A DNA stretch of 64,000 nt from Corallincola holothuriorum. Lineage in GTDB: Bacteria; Pseudomonadota; Gammaproteobacteria; Enterobacterales; Neiellaceae. The DNA is taken from positions 372,001-436,000 of the forward strand of contig NZ_QPID01000003.1 in assembly GCF_003336225.1 (NCBI RefSeq), given 5' to 3'. Made by a program: the position numbers and the translations under genes. Below, piece after piece: positions 44,439-54,660 of the stretch; position 1 is the stretch's first letter, and the number at the start of each line of letters is the position of its first letter. The notes below the pieces were generated by a model. The model had not been told where the DNA came from. It searched no databases and worked only from the letters and a program-made list of their open reading frames with translations.

Positions 44439-44500
44439 CACCAGTAGATAAGTTTTAGTCGTTAGATCTGGATTGATAAAAGCAATTACAAGGGCTTGGG

Positions 44501-45415
44501 ATGGATTTCGTTGCTCAATTTGAGCGTTATTGGCAGAAGGTTCCCCACCAGCTTGCAGCGTTTTGGCTCTGCTGGCTGTTTGTGGTTTATCTTATTTACC
44601 TAACTGCACGTCTGACATGGGCATTATTACCTGTGAGCGCCAATGCCGAGCAGTGGCAGCCTCCGCAAGTGAGCTCTCTTGGTGCCAATGATCCTGGCAT
44701 CAATCTTTCCAACATCTTGTCGCTGAACCTGTTTGGTCAGTATCAAGCGGTTAAGCCGCAGGTGCAGCAACAAGTTACCAAGGCACCAGAGACCAAGCTC
44801 AATTTGACTTTGACCGGTGTGGTTGCCAGTACGGATGTAAAATTCAGTGCGGCGATTATCGAAAATGGTGGCAAGCAAGCGACCTATTTTATTGGCGATA
44901 AGATTGATAAAACCAGTGCCACGTTGCGCGAGATCCACCCTGACAGGGTGATCCTGCGTAACCGGGGGAGTCATGAGACCTTGATGTTAGCCGGTATTGA
45001 TTACAGTGGTACTGAGCGAGCAGCGAAGAAGCCGCCGAAGGCCACACCGCGCCAGCAAGTGGATCAACGTCGCAATCGGCGCTTAACCGAAAGCCTGCGG
45101 AAAACTAAAGACGCAGCTAAAAGTAATGAAGATCTGATAGGTAAGTTAACCGACTATATTCGCGTGTCGCCGGTCAAAGAGGAAGGCGCGCTGAAGGGCT
45201 TTCGGGTTAACCCTGGTAAAGATCACGAAATGTTTCAAAGCATGGGCTTACAGCCGAATGACCTGGCTGTTGGTATCAATGGACTTGACCTGACCGATAT
45301 GGGGCAGGCGATGAGTGTAATGGATGAGTTACCGGAAATGGACGAGATATCATTAACGATTGAGCGTGATGGTCAACAGTATGAGATTTTATTTTCGCTT
45401 CCGGGTGAACAGTAA
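44501..45415 (+). CDS. gspC: Type II secretion protein GspC
   Basis: Inner-membrane protein linking the secretin GspD to the inner-membrane platform. It has 304 residues: a short cytoplasmic start, a membrane helix (AFWLCWLFVVYLIYLTARLTW split at about 20-40), the periplasmic homology region (LNLFGQYQAV, LNLTLTGVVAS), and a C-terminal PDZ domain (residues about 215-304: GFRVNPGKDHEMFQSMGL, AVGINGLDLTD). ATG 44501. Its stop overlaps the gspD start by one base. It is first of a twelve-gene operon and preceded by a leader hairpin. Confidence 0.95.
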   Translation: MDFVAQFERYWQKVPHQLAAFWLCWLFVVYLIYLTARLTWALLPVSANAEQWQPPQVSSLGANDPGINLSNILSLNLFGQYQAVKPQVQQQVTKAPETKLNLTLTGVVASTDVKFSAAIIENGGKQATYFIGDKIDKTSATLREIHPDRVILRNRGSHETLMLAGIDYSGTERAAKKPPKATPRQQVDQRRNRRLTESLRKTKDAAKSNEDLIGKLTDYIRVSPVKEEGALKGFRVNPGKDHEMFQSMGLQPNDLAVGINGLDLTDMGQAMSVMDELPEMDEISLTIERDGQQYEILFSLPGEQ

Positions 45416-47517
45416 TGATGAGGGACGTTAAGGTGCAGTTATCTAAGAACCTCCGTTTAAGCTACAAGCTAATACGAGGCGTGTTTGCAGCCATTGTTAT
45501 CACCTTTGTGGCCCAGGCTTCTGCTGCGGAGTATTCCGCCAGCTTTAAGGGCACGGATATTGAGGAATTTATCAATATTGTTGGTAAAAACCTCAATAAG
45601 ACCATCATTATTGATCCCGGTGTACGCGGAAAGGTGAATGTTCGCAGTTATGATCTGTTAACTGAGCCGCAGTATTACCAGTTTTTCCTTAATGTACTCG
45701 AAGTGTATGGCTACGCCGTGGTGGAGATGGATAACGGCATAGTGAAGGTGATCAAAAACAAAGACGCTAAAACGGCGGCAATTCCTGTGGTCGGGGATCG
45801 CAATCCAGGTAAAGGCGACGAATTCGTTACCCGCGTTGTGCAGGTGAAAAACGTATCAGTAAGGGAATTAGCCCCGCTGTTACGTCAGCTAAATGATAAC
45901 GCTGGCGGCGGTAACGTGGTGCACTACGACCCATCCAATGTGATCATGCTGACAGGCCGTGCCGCGGTTGTGAATCGCTTGGTTGAAATCATTCGACTGG
46001 TGGATAAAGCCGGTGACCAGGAAGTTGAAATTGTTAAGTTGAGTTTTGCTTCTGCCGCAGAAATGGTGCGGATCACCGATAACCTGCTGCGAACGACTGG
46101 CGGTAAAGAAACGACACCAGGGTTTTTAAAGCCGAAAGTGGTGGCTGATGAACGAACTAACAGTGTACTGGTGTCAGGTGAGCCCAAAGCCCGTGAGCGT
46201 ATTGTCGCTCTGATCCGTCGTTTGGATAATGAGTTGGAAACCGACGGTAACACCAAGGTGTTTTACCTCAAATACGCTCAATCTCCAGATATGGTTGCTT
46301 TGCTTAAAGGGGTTAGTGACACCATTGCGCAAGAGGCCTCTGGTGGTGGTAAAGCGAAGAAGACCTCCCAGCGAAATATCTCTATTGAAGCCCATGAAGA
46401 CAGCAATGCCTTGGTTATCACCGCGCAGCCAGACATGATGCGTACCTTGGAAGGGGTGATCCGTTCGTTGGATATTCGCCGTGCCCAGGTGTTAGTGGAA
46501 GCGATTATTGTTGAAGTTCAGGATGGCGATGGTATTAACCTCGGCGTGCAATGGTTCTCCGAAGATGTCGGCTTAATGCAGTGGAATAACGGTTCGCAAG
46601 CACCGGTATCTTCCCTTTGGGCTGGTCAACGTGAGTATCAGAGCGGCCAGGATGGCACCACGACGACGACAATCGACCCAACCACCGGTGTCACAACAAC
46701 GACCGAAACGCCAGGGAGTGATGGTGACGTTAGCTTACTGGCGCAGGTGTTAGGCAATATTAACGGCATCATGGTGGGTTCGATTAACGATGACTGGGCG
46801 GCCGTGGTGCAGGCGGTGAGTAGTACCACTAACTCCAACATTCTTGCTACGCCTTCTATTACCACCCTGGATAATCAAGAAGCCTATTTCATTGTTGGTC
46901 AGGATGTACCGGTATTGACCGGTTCCACGGCCTCTTCTAACAATGCCAACCCGTTCCAGACCATTGAACGTCAGGAAGTGGGTGTGAAGTTGAAAGTGAC
47001 GCCACAGATTAATGAAGGCAACGCGGTTCAGTTAGTGATCGAGCAGGAAGTCTCGAGTATCTCAGGTACCACGGAAGTGGATATCACCATTAACAAGCGT
47101 GAACTGAAAACCACTGTGATGGCTGATGATGGCGGTACCATTGTGCTCGGCGGTTTGATCGATGAAGACGCGCAAGAGAGCGTCTCGAAAGTGCCACTGT
47201 TGGGTGATATTCCTTGGATTGGTGAGCTGTTCCGCAGCACCAGTACAACTAAGCGTAAGCGTAACCTGTTGGTGTTTATTCGTCCCACCATTGTCCGCGA
47301 CGATATGACGATGAATGAGATCAGTAATCGCAAATACAACTTCATCCGTGCGCAGCAGTTGCGTAAGTACGACGAAGGCTTACGTCATCTCGATGCCAAT
47401 ACGCCATTACTGCCGGAATGGAAGTCCGCCGATCTGCCACCGCCAAGCTTTGAAGACTACATGCGCGAACGTATGGAGCAGGAAGCGGAGCTACGTCGCT
47501 TAGAAGAGCAGGATTAA
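45415..47517 (+). CDS. gspD: Type II secretion outer-membrane secretin GspD
   Basis: Forms the 15-fold outer-membrane channel for folded exoproteins. It has 700 residues: a signal peptide ending about residue 39 ([10 protein letters not shown]-type), N0 ([20 protein letters not shown]), N1-N3 domains with repeated [10 protein letters not shown]-type folds, and a C-terminal secretin domain ([34 protein letters not shown]). The exposed loop between about residues 410 and 440 is Thr/Gly-rich. ATG 45415 overlaps gspC by one base. GspS-type pilotin is not found in the window. Confidence 0.96.
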   Translation: MMRDVKVQLSKNLRLSYKLIRGVFAAIVITFVAQASAAEYSASFKGTDIEEFINIVGKNLNKTIIIDPGVRGKVNVRSYDLLTEPQYYQFFLNVLEVYGYAVVEMDNGIVKVIKNKDAKTAAIPVVGDRNPGKGDEFVTRVVQVKNVSVRELAPLLRQLNDNAGGGNVVHYDPSNVIMLTGRAAVVNRLVEIIRLVDKAGDQEVEIVKLSFASAAEMVRITDNLLRTTGGKETTPGFLKPKVVADERTNSVLVSGEPKARERIVALIRRLDNELETDGNTKVFYLKYAQSPDMVALLKGVSDTIAQEASGGGKAKKTSQRNISIEAHEDSNALVITAQPDMMRTLEGVIRSLDIRRAQVLVEAIIVEVQDGDGINLGVQWFSEDVGLMQWNNGSQAPVSSLWAGQREYQSGQDGTTTTTIDPTTGVTTTTETPGSDGDVSLLAQVLGNINGIMVGSINDDWAAVVQAVSSTTNSNILATPSITTLDNQEAYFIVGQDVPVLTGSTASSNNANPFQTIERQEVGVKLKVTPQINEGNAVQLVIEQEVSSISGTTEVDITINKRELKTTVMADDGGTIVLGGLIDEDAQESVSKVPLLGDIPWIGELFRSTSTTKRKRNLLVFIRPTIVRDDMTMNEISNRKYNFIRAQQLRKYDEGLRHLDANTPLLPEWKSADLPPPSFEDYMRERMEQEAELRRLEEQD

Positions 47518-47519
47518 GC

Positions 47520-49097
47520 ATGGCTGAACTAAATCAAACACAAGAGTCAGAGGCGCTTCAGCCAGCGCCATCCTTGGATGAGTTGGCGGCAGATCCTGAA
47601 CTGGGTGAAGAGCTATCTGAGCAGGAGCTATCCGGCTTAGTGTTGCCATTTGCCTATGCCAAACGTAATCAGGTGGTCTTAGAGCAGCAACACGACGGCT
47701 GGCAGGCACATTTTGCTGGCGTGCTACCGATTGATGTCCTGGCCGAAGTGCGGCGATTTGCTGCCGCGCCAGTGCGTTTCACTCAGCTTGAAGAAGCTGA
47801 CTTCGAACAGATGTTAACCGCGGTTTATCAGCGTGACTCCAGTGCTGCACAGCAGCTGATGGAAGATATCGGTAGTGAAATGGATCTTTTTTCACTGGCG
47901 GATGAGCTGCCGGAAACAGAGGATCTACTTGAGGGCGAAGATGACGCCCCGATCATCAAGCTGATCAACGCCATGCTGTCGGAAGCGATTAAAGAGGGCG
48001 CATCGGATATCCATATCGAGACCTTTGAAACCTCGCTGATTATTCGTTTCCGGATTGACGGCGTGTTGAAAGAGGTACTGCGGCCGAACCGTAAATTGGC
48101 CAATATTCTGGTTTCCCGCGTGAAGGTTATGTCAAAGCTTGATATTGCCGAGAAACGTGTGCCGCAAGATGGTCGAATTTCACTACGTATTGGTGGTCGT
48201 GCTGTTGATGTGCGGGTATCAACCATGCCGTCAAGTCATGGTGAACGCGTGGTGTTGCGATTACTGGATAAGAACGCCGCGCAGTTGGACTTAGAACAGT
48301 TGGGAATGACCGAGCGTAATCGCTCCATTTTTCAGGAACTGATCCATCGTCCTCACGGTATTATTCTGGTCACCGGTCCTACTGGCTCAGGTAAAAGTAC
48401 TACTTTGTATGCCGGTCTCAGTCGCATTAACAGTAAAGACCGCAATATTTTAACGGTAGAAGATCCGGTGGAATTCGATCTGGATGGCATTGGCCAAACT
48501 CAGGTCAATCCGAAAGTTGATATGACTTTTGCCCGCGGATTAAGGGCTATCTTACGTCAGGATCCTGATGTGGTGATGATTGGTGAGATCCGTGATTTGG
48601 AAACCGCCCAGATCGCCGTACAAGCCAGTTTGACCGGTCACTTGGTTCTCTCCACCTTGCACACTAATACCGCTGCTGGCGCCGTGACCCGTATGGCGGA
48701 CATGGGCGTGGTTCCGTTCCTATTGAGCTCCAGTTTGTTGGCTGTATTAGCACAGCGCTTAGTGCGTACTTTGTGTAAAGAGTGTAAGCAGCCGCAACAA
48801 GCCACTGACGCTGAACTCGAGTTGATGGGCTTACCGCCTACCACAGAGCAGGTCATTTACCATCCGGCTGGGTGTCCTGCGTGCAACAATAATGGCTATC
48901 GTGGTCGAACCGGGATACACGAGTTGCTAGTGGTCGATGAGCAAGTGCGCGAATTAATCCACAATGACGCTGGCGAACAACATATTGAAAAGTATGTACG
49001 CGAGTCTACTCCCAGTATTCGCCAGGACGGGATTGATAAAGTGCTGCTTGGCCAAACATCGTTAGAAGAGATTCTGCGTGTGACGCGCGAGGAATAA
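47520..49097 (+). CDS. gspE: Type II secretion ATPase GspE
   Basis: Cytoplasmic hexameric ATPase that drives pseudopilus assembly. It has 525 residues: an N-terminal domain binding GspL (to about residue 110), Walker [10 protein letters not shown] at 286-294, the Asp box and His box (LSTLHTNTA region) and Walker B ([13 protein letters not shown]). A C-terminal zinc-binding tetracysteine module is present as Cys419-x2-Cys422 and Cys452-x2-Cys455. ATG 47520 follows gspD by two bases. GspE length in this operon is typical. Confidence 0.96.
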   Translation: MAELNQTQESEALQPAPSLDELAADPELGEELSEQELSGLVLPFAYAKRNQVVLEQQHDGWQAHFAGVLPIDVLAEVRRFAAAPVRFTQLEEADFEQMLTAVYQRDSSAAQQLMEDIGSEMDLFSLADELPETEDLLEGEDDAPIIKLINAMLSEAIKEGASDIHIETFETSLIIRFRIDGVLKEVLRPNRKLANILVSRVKVMSKLDIAEKRVPQDGRISLRIGGRAVDVRVSTMPSSHGERVVLRLLDKNAAQLDLEQLGMTERNRSIFQELIHRPHGIILVTGPTGSGKSTTLYAGLSRINSKDRNILTVEDPVEFDLDGIGQTQVNPKVDMTFARGLRAILRQDPDVVMIGEIRDLETAQIAVQASLTGHLVLSTLHTNTAAGAVTRMADMGVVPFLLSSSLLAVLAQRLVRTLCKECKQPQQATDAELELMGLPPTTEQVIYHPAGCPACNNNGYRGRTGIHELLVVDEQVRELIHNDAGEQHIEKYVRESTPSIRQDGIDKVLLGQTSLEEILRVTREE

Positions 49098-49100
49098 TCG

Positions 49101-50318
49101 GTGGCAGTATTTGAATTTAAAGCGATCGATAAAGCCGGGCGCCAGAAAAAGGGCGTCATGGAGGGAGACAGCGCCCGCCAAGTTCGGCAGATGCTCCGTG
49201 ACAAGGGACTGATCCCCACCGAACTGGTACACGCAAAGGCCGCCGAAGAGAAACAGAAAAAAGGCGGCTTTGGTTTTAAACGAGGGATTTCTGCGCCGGA
49301 GCTGGCGTTAATTACGCGACAAATGGCGACCTTGGTTGCCTCTTCGATGCCCCTGGAAGAGTCGCTCAAAGCGGTGGCTGAGCAGTGCGAAAAAGATCGC
49401 CTCTCCACCATGATGATGGCTGTCCGCGGTAAAGTACTGGAAGGGCATACCTTAGCGGAAAGCCTGCAAGAATTTCCCCATGTGTTCGATGATCTGTTTT
49501 GTGCCACCGTTGCCGCTGGCGAAAAATCCGGCCATCTGGATACGGTACTTAATCGTTTGGCTGATCATACCGAGCAGCGGCAAGCCACCAACTCAAAACT
49601 TATCCAGGCGCTGGTTTATCCGATTGTGCTGACGGTGATCGCCACCGGCGTGATCACCCTGTTATTGGCTGTCGTTGTGCCAAAAATTGTCGCGCAGTTT
49701 GAGCATATGGGACAAGGGCTGCCAACCACTACCAAGATCCTTATTGGGGCCAGTGACTTTGTACTTAACTACGGCCTTTACATCTTCGTCGCCGCTATCC
49801 TATTGATGATGGGTGTTCAGCGTTTGTTGGCGCAGCCGAAATGGAAGCTTAAGTATCATGGCTGGCAGCTGTTTATGCCGGTGCTGGGTAAGGTGATCCG
49901 GGGGATGAATACCGCCCGTTATGCACGTACCTTGGCGATCCTGACAGCGTCGTCGGTGCCGCTGCTGGAAGCTATGCGTATCGCCTCTGATGTATTAACC
50001 AATTTACGCATTAAAAATGCCACCCACGATGCTACCGGGCATGTGCGAGAAGGTACCAGCTTGCGGGCGGCATTGACCGATACCAAACTTTTTCCACCAA
50101 TGATGTTACATATGATTGCATCGGGCGAGCGTTCCGGTGAGTTGGAACAGATGCTGACCCGAGCTGCTGACAACCAGGAACGTGAATTTGACTCCCTGAT
50201 GACCGTTGCCATGGGCTTGCTAGGCCCTCTGGTGCTGGTGGCTATGGCAGGTGTCGTACTGTTTATCGTGGTTGCTATCTTGCAGCCTATTATTAATTTG
50301 AACAATCTCGTTGGCTAA
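49101..50318 (+). CDS. gspF: Type II secretion inner-membrane platform protein GspF
   Basis: Polytopic platform protein around which the pseudopilus is assembled. It has 405 residues with two homologous cytoplasmic domains, each followed by membrane helices (LVYPIVLTVIATGVITLLLAVVVP and LLGPLVLVAMAGVVLFIVVAI split by the fold). The repeated motif VAAGEKSGHLDTVL and IASGERSGELEQML is seen at about residues 137 and 345. The start is a GTG at 49101, three bases after gspE. It belongs to the GspF/PilC family. Confidence 0.95.
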   Translation: MAVFEFKAIDKAGRQKKGVMEGDSARQVRQMLRDKGLIPTELVHAKAAEEKQKKGGFGFKRGISAPELALITRQMATLVASSMPLEESLKAVAEQCEKDRLSTMMMAVRGKVLEGHTLAESLQEFPHVFDDLFCATVAAGEKSGHLDTVLNRLADHTEQRQATNSKLIQALVYPIVLTVIATGVITLLLAVVVPKIVAQFEHMGQGLPTTTKILIGASDFVLNYGLYIFVAAILLMMGVQRLLAQPKWKLKYHGWQLFMPVLGKVIRGMNTARYARTLAILTASSVPLLEAMRIASDVLTNLRIKNATHDATGHVREGTSLRAALTDTKLFPPMMLHMIASGERSGELEQMLTRAADNQEREFDSLMTVAMGLLGPLVLVAMAGVVLFIVVAILQPIINLNNLVG

Positions 50319-50347
50319 CGCCAATTTCCACAGAGGACTTTTTCAAG

Positions 50348-50794
50348 ATGAAAACCTTTTCCAAGAATAACGCCGGCTTTACTTTGCTAGAAGTGATGGT
50401 GGTGATCGTGATCCTCGGGATCCTTGCGTCTTTGGTGGTACCCAACCTACTGGGTAACAAAGAGAAGGCGGACCAGCAGAAAGTAGTCAGTGATATCACT
50501 GCGCTGGAGCAAACACTGGATATGTACAAGTTGGATAACGCTGTTTATCCAACCACTGAGCAGGGCTTGGAAGCGTTGGTGGAGAAACCGTCCAGTGCAC
50601 CTGAGCCGCGTAAATACCGCGAAGATGGCTATATCAAGCGTTTGCCTAAAGATCCTTGGGGTAATGAGTATATGTATCAAAGCCCTGGTGAGCGTGGAAA
50701 GATCGACCTCTATTCATTGGGTTCTGATGGTGAAGAGGGCGGTGAAGGTACGGCTGCAGATATAGGCAACTGGAACCTGCAGGATCACCAGTAA
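50348..50794 (+). CDS. gspG: Major pseudopilin GspG
   Basis: Main structural unit of the secretion pseudopilus. It has 148 residues with a prepilin leader cut at Gly10-Phe11 (NAGFTLLEVMVVIVILGILA), a long N-terminal helix and a C-terminal calcium-stabilised globular part (DLYSLGSDGEEGGEG). The mature Glu5 is present. A peptidase of the GspO type is required but is not encoded here. GAGGA lies upstream of ATG 50348, 29 bp after gspF. Confidence 0.96.
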   Translation: MKTFSKNNAGFTLLEVMVVIVILGILASLVVPNLLGNKEKADQQKVVSDITALEQTLDMYKLDNAVYPTTEQGLEALVEKPSSAPEPRKYREDGYIKRLPKDPWGNEYMYQSPGERGKIDLYSLGSDGEEGGEGTAADIGNWNLQDHQ

Positions 50795-50795
50795 A

Positions 50796-51392
50796 TTGGC
50801 AATAAGAGCTTCAGCTAGCAGACTGGCGGCGCAAGGCTTCACACTGCTTGAAGTGCTGCTGGTGACGGCGTTGATGGCGCTGGTTTCGGTCGGTGTCGTT
50901 TTATCGTTGAATCTTGCTGGTCCGCAGGAAACGCTGGAGCAGGAAGCTTCGCGTTTCAGTGCGCTGGTAGAAATGGCGGCCGAACAAGCGTTGATGCGTG
51001 GTGAAGAGTACGGCATGCGTGTTGATGACAAGCAGTATCAATTTTACCGCTTGGATGATGAGCAGAAATGGCAGCCGATTGAGGATGACAAGTTGTTTTC
51101 AACCCGAACCTGGCCAGACATCGTGACCGCGGAATTGACCTTGGATGACCTGCCTTGGGAGCAGGAAAATAAGCTCACCAAGCAAGGCTCGATGTTTGAA
51201 GGGGTGGAGATTGAGCGAGAAGAAGATAAAGACGCCAAACCGCAAATACTAATTTTCTCGAGCGGCGATTTGACTCCGTTCAGCTTGTTATTGTCATTAC
51301 AGGATGTCAGTGACGACGAAATCGCTTTTTTTCGCGTCAATGGTCATGACACCGGCAATGTCGAACTATTGGGGCCTTTGGATAGACCGTGA
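50796..51392 (+). CDS. gspH: Minor pseudopilin GspH
   Basis: Minor pseudopilin of the pseudopilus. It has 198 residues. A prepilin cut at Gly14-Phe15 (AQGFTLLEVLLVTALMALV) is followed by a GspH/FimT-like globular part with a long acidic insertion around residues 85-145. The start codon is TTG 50796, one base after gspG; no ATG or GTG fits better. Translation is probably coupled to gspG. Confidence 0.9.
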   Translation: MAIRASASRLAAQGFTLLEVLLVTALMALVSVGVVLSLNLAGPQETLEQEASRFSALVEMAAEQALMRGEEYGMRVDDKQYQFYRLDDEQKWQPIEDDKLFSTRTWPDIVTAELTLDDLPWEQENKLTKQGSMFEGVEIEREEDKDAKPQILIFSSGDLTPFSLLLSLQDVSDDEIAFFRVNGHDTGNVELLGPLDRP

Positions 51393-51754
51393 TTAACAGC
51401 CGAGGCATGACATTGCTGGAAGTTTTGGTGGCGCTGGCTATTTTTGCCAGCGCAGCCATCAGCTTGGCGCAAGCCACCACCGGGCATATCAATAGCCTGT
51501 TTTATTTAGAACAAAGTTCTATGGCGACTTGGGTAGCGAGCAACCGCATGACAGAGATCGCCTTGGAGAAAGAGTGGCCAAAATTGTCGGTTACTCGCGG
51601 TACCATGGAGATGGCCGGTCATACCTGGCATTGGACACAGCAAGGACTGGAAACCCCCGATAAAGAGTTGCGCGGTGTGCGTGTCGAGGTGTTTTATGAG
51701 GAGAAGGATAAGTCGCCTCTGGCCAGTGTGGTGACCTATCGGAGTAAATCCTGA
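51389..51754 (+). CDS. gspI: Minor pseudopilin GspI
   Basis: Minor pseudopilin at the pilus tip with GspJ and GspK. It has 121 residues. The prepilin leader is only six residues, cut before Met7 (SRGMTLLEVLVALAIFASAA); Met rather than Phe at mature position 1 is normal for this family. Glu5 of the mature form is present. The start is GTG 51389, overlapping gspH by four bases (GTGA). Confidence 0.93.
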   Translation: MINSRGMTLLEVLVALAIFASAAISLAQATTGHINSLFYLEQSSMATWVASNRMTEIALEKEWPKLSVTRGTMEMAGHTWHWTQQGLETPDKELRGVRVEVFYEEKDKSPLASVVTYRSKS

Positions 51755-52452
51755 TGTTGCGGGTGAAAGGGTTTACCTTACTGGAAATGTTGGTAGCTAT
51801 CTCGGTATTTACCGTGGTGGGTGTCGCTTCCTATACCACGCTGAATAATATCCAGCGCAGCGAGGAGATCTCGCGGGAACGCTCGGCGCAGTTGAAGAAG
51901 ATGCAGCGGGTGATGACCATTCTAGAGCGGGACCTTATGCAGACCACACGTCGTCAAGTACGTGTTGATGAACGTGAACCGAGCAAGGGGTTCATGTGGG
52001 TGGCTGAGTTTTTGCTGGAGAGTGAGTTTGATGGCATGGTGCTGAGCCGACAGGGCTGGCGTAACCCAAACGCCATGTTGCAGCGCAGTACGGTGCAGTC
52101 GATTGCGTATCGGGTACAGGAAAATAAGTTACAACGTTTGTATTTCATCTACCCGGATGCAGTCAGTGGCACTGAACCGAAAGAGTCGACCCTTATGGAA
52201 GGGGTCAACGGATTTAAAGTCAGTGTTTACGAGGAAGATACCTGGCAGCGGCCTTGGGAAAGTGAAAATATTCCTCATGCTGTTGCCGTTGAGCTAGATA
52301 TTGAAGGGCTTGGCCTAATTACGCGGAAGTTTTTACTGCCCGGCGATGGTAAGTCCCATCGGCCAACCGCAGGCCCCGATGGCGGTAGCGGCAACAGTGG
52401 CCAAGATGACATAGGCGACAGTGACAGTGGTGGCATTCCAGATGAGAAGTAA
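51754..52452 (+). CDS. gspJ: Minor pseudopilin GspJ
   Basis: Minor pseudopilin of the tip complex. It has 232 residues, with a prepilin cut at Gly6-Phe7 (VKGFTLLEMLVAISVFTVVG). The C-terminus is a low-complexity Gly/Ser/Asp tail (about residues 203-232) not needed for the fold. The ATG at 51754 shares one base with the gspI stop. gspK starts inside its last 11 bp. Confidence 0.92.
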   Translation: MLRVKGFTLLEMLVAISVFTVVGVASYTTLNNIQRSEEISRERSAQLKKMQRVMTILERDLMQTTRRQVRVDEREPSKGFMWVAEFLLESEFDGMVLSRQGWRNPNAMLQRSTVQSIAYRVQENKLQRLYFIYPDAVSGTEPKESTLMEGVNGFKVSVYEEDTWQRPWESENIPHAVAVELDIEGLGLITRKFLLPGDGKSHRPTAGPDGGSGNSGQDDIGDSDSGGIPDEK

Positions 52453-53443
52453 CCACTCACCTCGGCGTCAGCGTGGTGTCGCAATTATTACCGTGATGTT
52501 AGTAGTGGCTTTGGCGGTGATCATTGCAGCTAATATGACCCAGCGCTTGAGCCTGCAAATGCGCCGTGCCGAAAACCTAATACATGGTAATCAAGGGCTT
52601 TGGTATGCCATTGGCGCTGAACAATTTGCGATGAAGATCCTGATCCAGGGCTTTAAGGATGATAAGGATGTCGTGCACTTGGGCCAAAACTGGGCGCAGG
52701 AGGGCAATGAGTTTCCGGTTGAAGGCGGCTCACTGGGCGGGCAAATCATCGATCAGCAGGCATGTTTTAACTTAAACAGCGTCGCTGGTCCAACGCCGGA
52801 GAAAGAACTCAAGACCCGGCCGCCCCATAGCCGTATGTTTCAGGAGTTGTTAGAAGGTGTTGGGGTGGATGCATATGAAGCGGAGCAGATAGCGGAAGCG
52901 CTGCGTGACTGGCTCGATGCAGACTCAATCGTTTCCTCCAGTGCCGGTGCTGAAGACAGTGAATACGAATCGATGCCTGTGCCCTATCTGGCGGCAAATA
53001 GCTTGATGGCACATGCCAGTGAGTTGCGGACGGTTAGAGGCATAACCGCCGAAATTTATGAAAAGGTACGGCCTTACGTTTGTGCTGTACCGGAAAATCC
53101 GCTGTTACGTATAAATGTGAATACGATTAAGGCGGAGCAAGCGTTGCTCCTACAAGCGGCACTAACTCCGCGGCTTACATTAAGTGACGCGCAGGATTTA
53201 ATTAATAACCGGCCAAAAAACGGCTATGAAACTATTGATGAGTTTTGGCGCCAACCTGAAGTCAGTGGTGCCGGCGATGTCACCGCAGCACAGAAGGAAT
53301 CGCTAACGGTGAACAGTTTCTATTTTTTATTACAGGCAAAAACGGAAGTGGCAGATGTCACTTTTAGACTGGAATCGCTATTGAAGCGTGAGCAGGACAA
53401 CAAATTGGTTGTGATCCGCCGCCAATTGGGAGGAACCCAGTGA
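52442..53443 (+). CDS. gspK: Minor pseudopilin GspK
   Basis: Largest minor pseudopilin, capping the pseudopilus tip. It has 333 residues. The prepilin leader is cut at Gly12-Val13 (RRQRGVAIITVMLVVALAVI). As usual for GspK, mature position 5 is not Glu. The large globular part includes ACFNLNSVAG and RDWLDADS. The ATG at 52442 overlaps gspJ by 11 bp; a longer reading from 52421 is unlikely. The calcium-binding loop region (residues about 150-185) is acidic. Confidence 0.92.
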   Translation: MRSNHSPRRQRGVAIITVMLVVALAVIIAANMTQRLSLQMRRAENLIHGNQGLWYAIGAEQFAMKILIQGFKDDKDVVHLGQNWAQEGNEFPVEGGSLGGQIIDQQACFNLNSVAGPTPEKELKTRPPHSRMFQELLEGVGVDAYEAEQIAEALRDWLDADSIVSSSAGAEDSEYESMPVPYLAANSLMAHASELRTVRGITAEIYEKVRPYVCAVPENPLLRINVNTIKAEQALLLQAALTPRLTLSDAQDLINNRPKNGYETIDEFWRQPEVSGAGDVTAAQKESLTVNSFYFLLQAKTEVADVTFRLESLLKREQDNKLVVIRRQLGGTQ

Positions 53444-54660
53444 ACGAACAACTCGTGATCCGACTAGGCCACGAACATGACGCGCCAGTGCATTGGCTGG
53501 TCTGGTCATACAGCAGTTCAGAAGTGATCGCTTCTGGAACGCTCGCTGGTGTTGAGCAGTTGGAAACACTCCATGAACGTGTTGGGGGGCGCAAGCCCGT
53601 GGTATTGGTGCCGAGCAGCGAAGTGGGACTACATAATGTGCCATTGCCGCCAAAAGCGGGGCGTGCAGTTATCAAAGCCTTGCCATTTATGCTTGAAGAA
53701 CAGCTGACACAAGATGTGGACAGTTTGCACTTTGCCTTAGGTGAGCGAAAAGACAATGTTCAGCAGGTCATGGTTGTCAGCCGTTTAAAGATGGCGCAAT
53801 GGTTGGATTGGCTGCGAGAAGCCAATTTTGAGCCCCAGCGGCTACTGCCTGATCTACTCGCTTTACCATGGCAAGAGGACGGCTGGACAGCTTTGGATAT
53901 GGAGCAGCAACTGCTGCTGCGTACCGATGAATTTGCCGGCATCGTTGTTGAACATGACAATGCAGAGCTTTACCTGCAGAGCATGATCGCGGCGCGAGAG
54001 GAGAGTGAAGAGCCGCAGCTGTTGAACAGCTATCAGCCATGGATCTTTGCTGATATTGATGGCTTACAGATTGAGCGTCAGCCAGAAGAGTTGCCGATGC
54101 AACTGCTGGCCGAGCATCTGCCAAGCCATAAGTGGAACTTGTTGCAGGGTGACTTTGAAGCTAAGCGAGAAGTGGACACTCGATGGCTACCCTGGCGCAA
54201 GGTTGCCATTGTGGTCGGCGTCTGTTTATTACTTAACATGGTGCTAGATGGCCTGCAGCTGTTAAGGCTAAGTAATCAGACCGCATTGGCGAAGGAACAG
54301 ACCTTGTCAGTGTTTAAGGTGGTGTTTCCTGAGGTGAAAGCTTCTTCGGTCAGTAAAGCCCGCTCCATTATGAAGCAGAAGCTTGGCGAGCTCGGTGGCA
54401 GTGTGTCCACGGATCTCAGCCTATTTAGCATGCTGTCGCAGTTGGAAAAACCCTTCAGTGACGTCGCTAATATGTCCCTTGCATCGCTGAAGTTTGACAG
54501 TCGTAGACGAGAGCTGCGGATCCAGGCGGAAGGCAAAGCTTTCGCCGATTTTGAAAAGTTTAAAGCTGCGGCCCCTGATAGTTTTGACATTGAGATCGGT
54601 TCGTTAAATAACCAGGATGGCAAAGTCACTGGGTCGGTGACGATAAGAGGTAAGCAATGA
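53440..54660 (+). CDS. gspL: Type II secretion protein GspL
   Basis: Inner-membrane protein joining the GspE ATPase to GspM and the periplasm. It has 406 residues: an actin-like cytoplasmic domain (residues about 1-240, VLVPSSEVGLHNVPLPPK and LEEQLTQDVDSLHFALG), one membrane helix (VAIVVGVCLLLNMVLDGLQLL, about 250-270) and a ferredoxin-like periplasmic domain. The start is GTG 53440 with GGAGGAA upstream, overlapping the gspK stop by four bases. Confidence 0.93.
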   Translation: MNEQLVIRLGHEHDAPVHWLVWSYSSSEVIASGTLAGVEQLETLHERVGGRKPVVLVPSSEVGLHNVPLPPKAGRAVIKALPFMLEEQLTQDVDSLHFALGERKDNVQQVMVVSRLKMAQWLDWLREANFEPQRLLPDLLALPWQEDGWTALDMEQQLLLRTDEFAGIVVEHDNAELYLQSMIAAREESEEPQLLNSYQPWIFADIDGLQIERQPEELPMQLLAEHLPSHKWNLLQGDFEAKREVDTRWLPWRKVAIVVGVCLLLNMVLDGLQLLRLSNQTALAKEQTLSVFKVVFPEVKASSVSKARSIMKQKLGELGGSVSTDLSLFSMLSQLEKPFSDVANMSLASLKFDSRRRELRIQAEGKAFADFEKFKAAAPDSFDIEIGSLNNQDGKVTGSVTIRGKQ

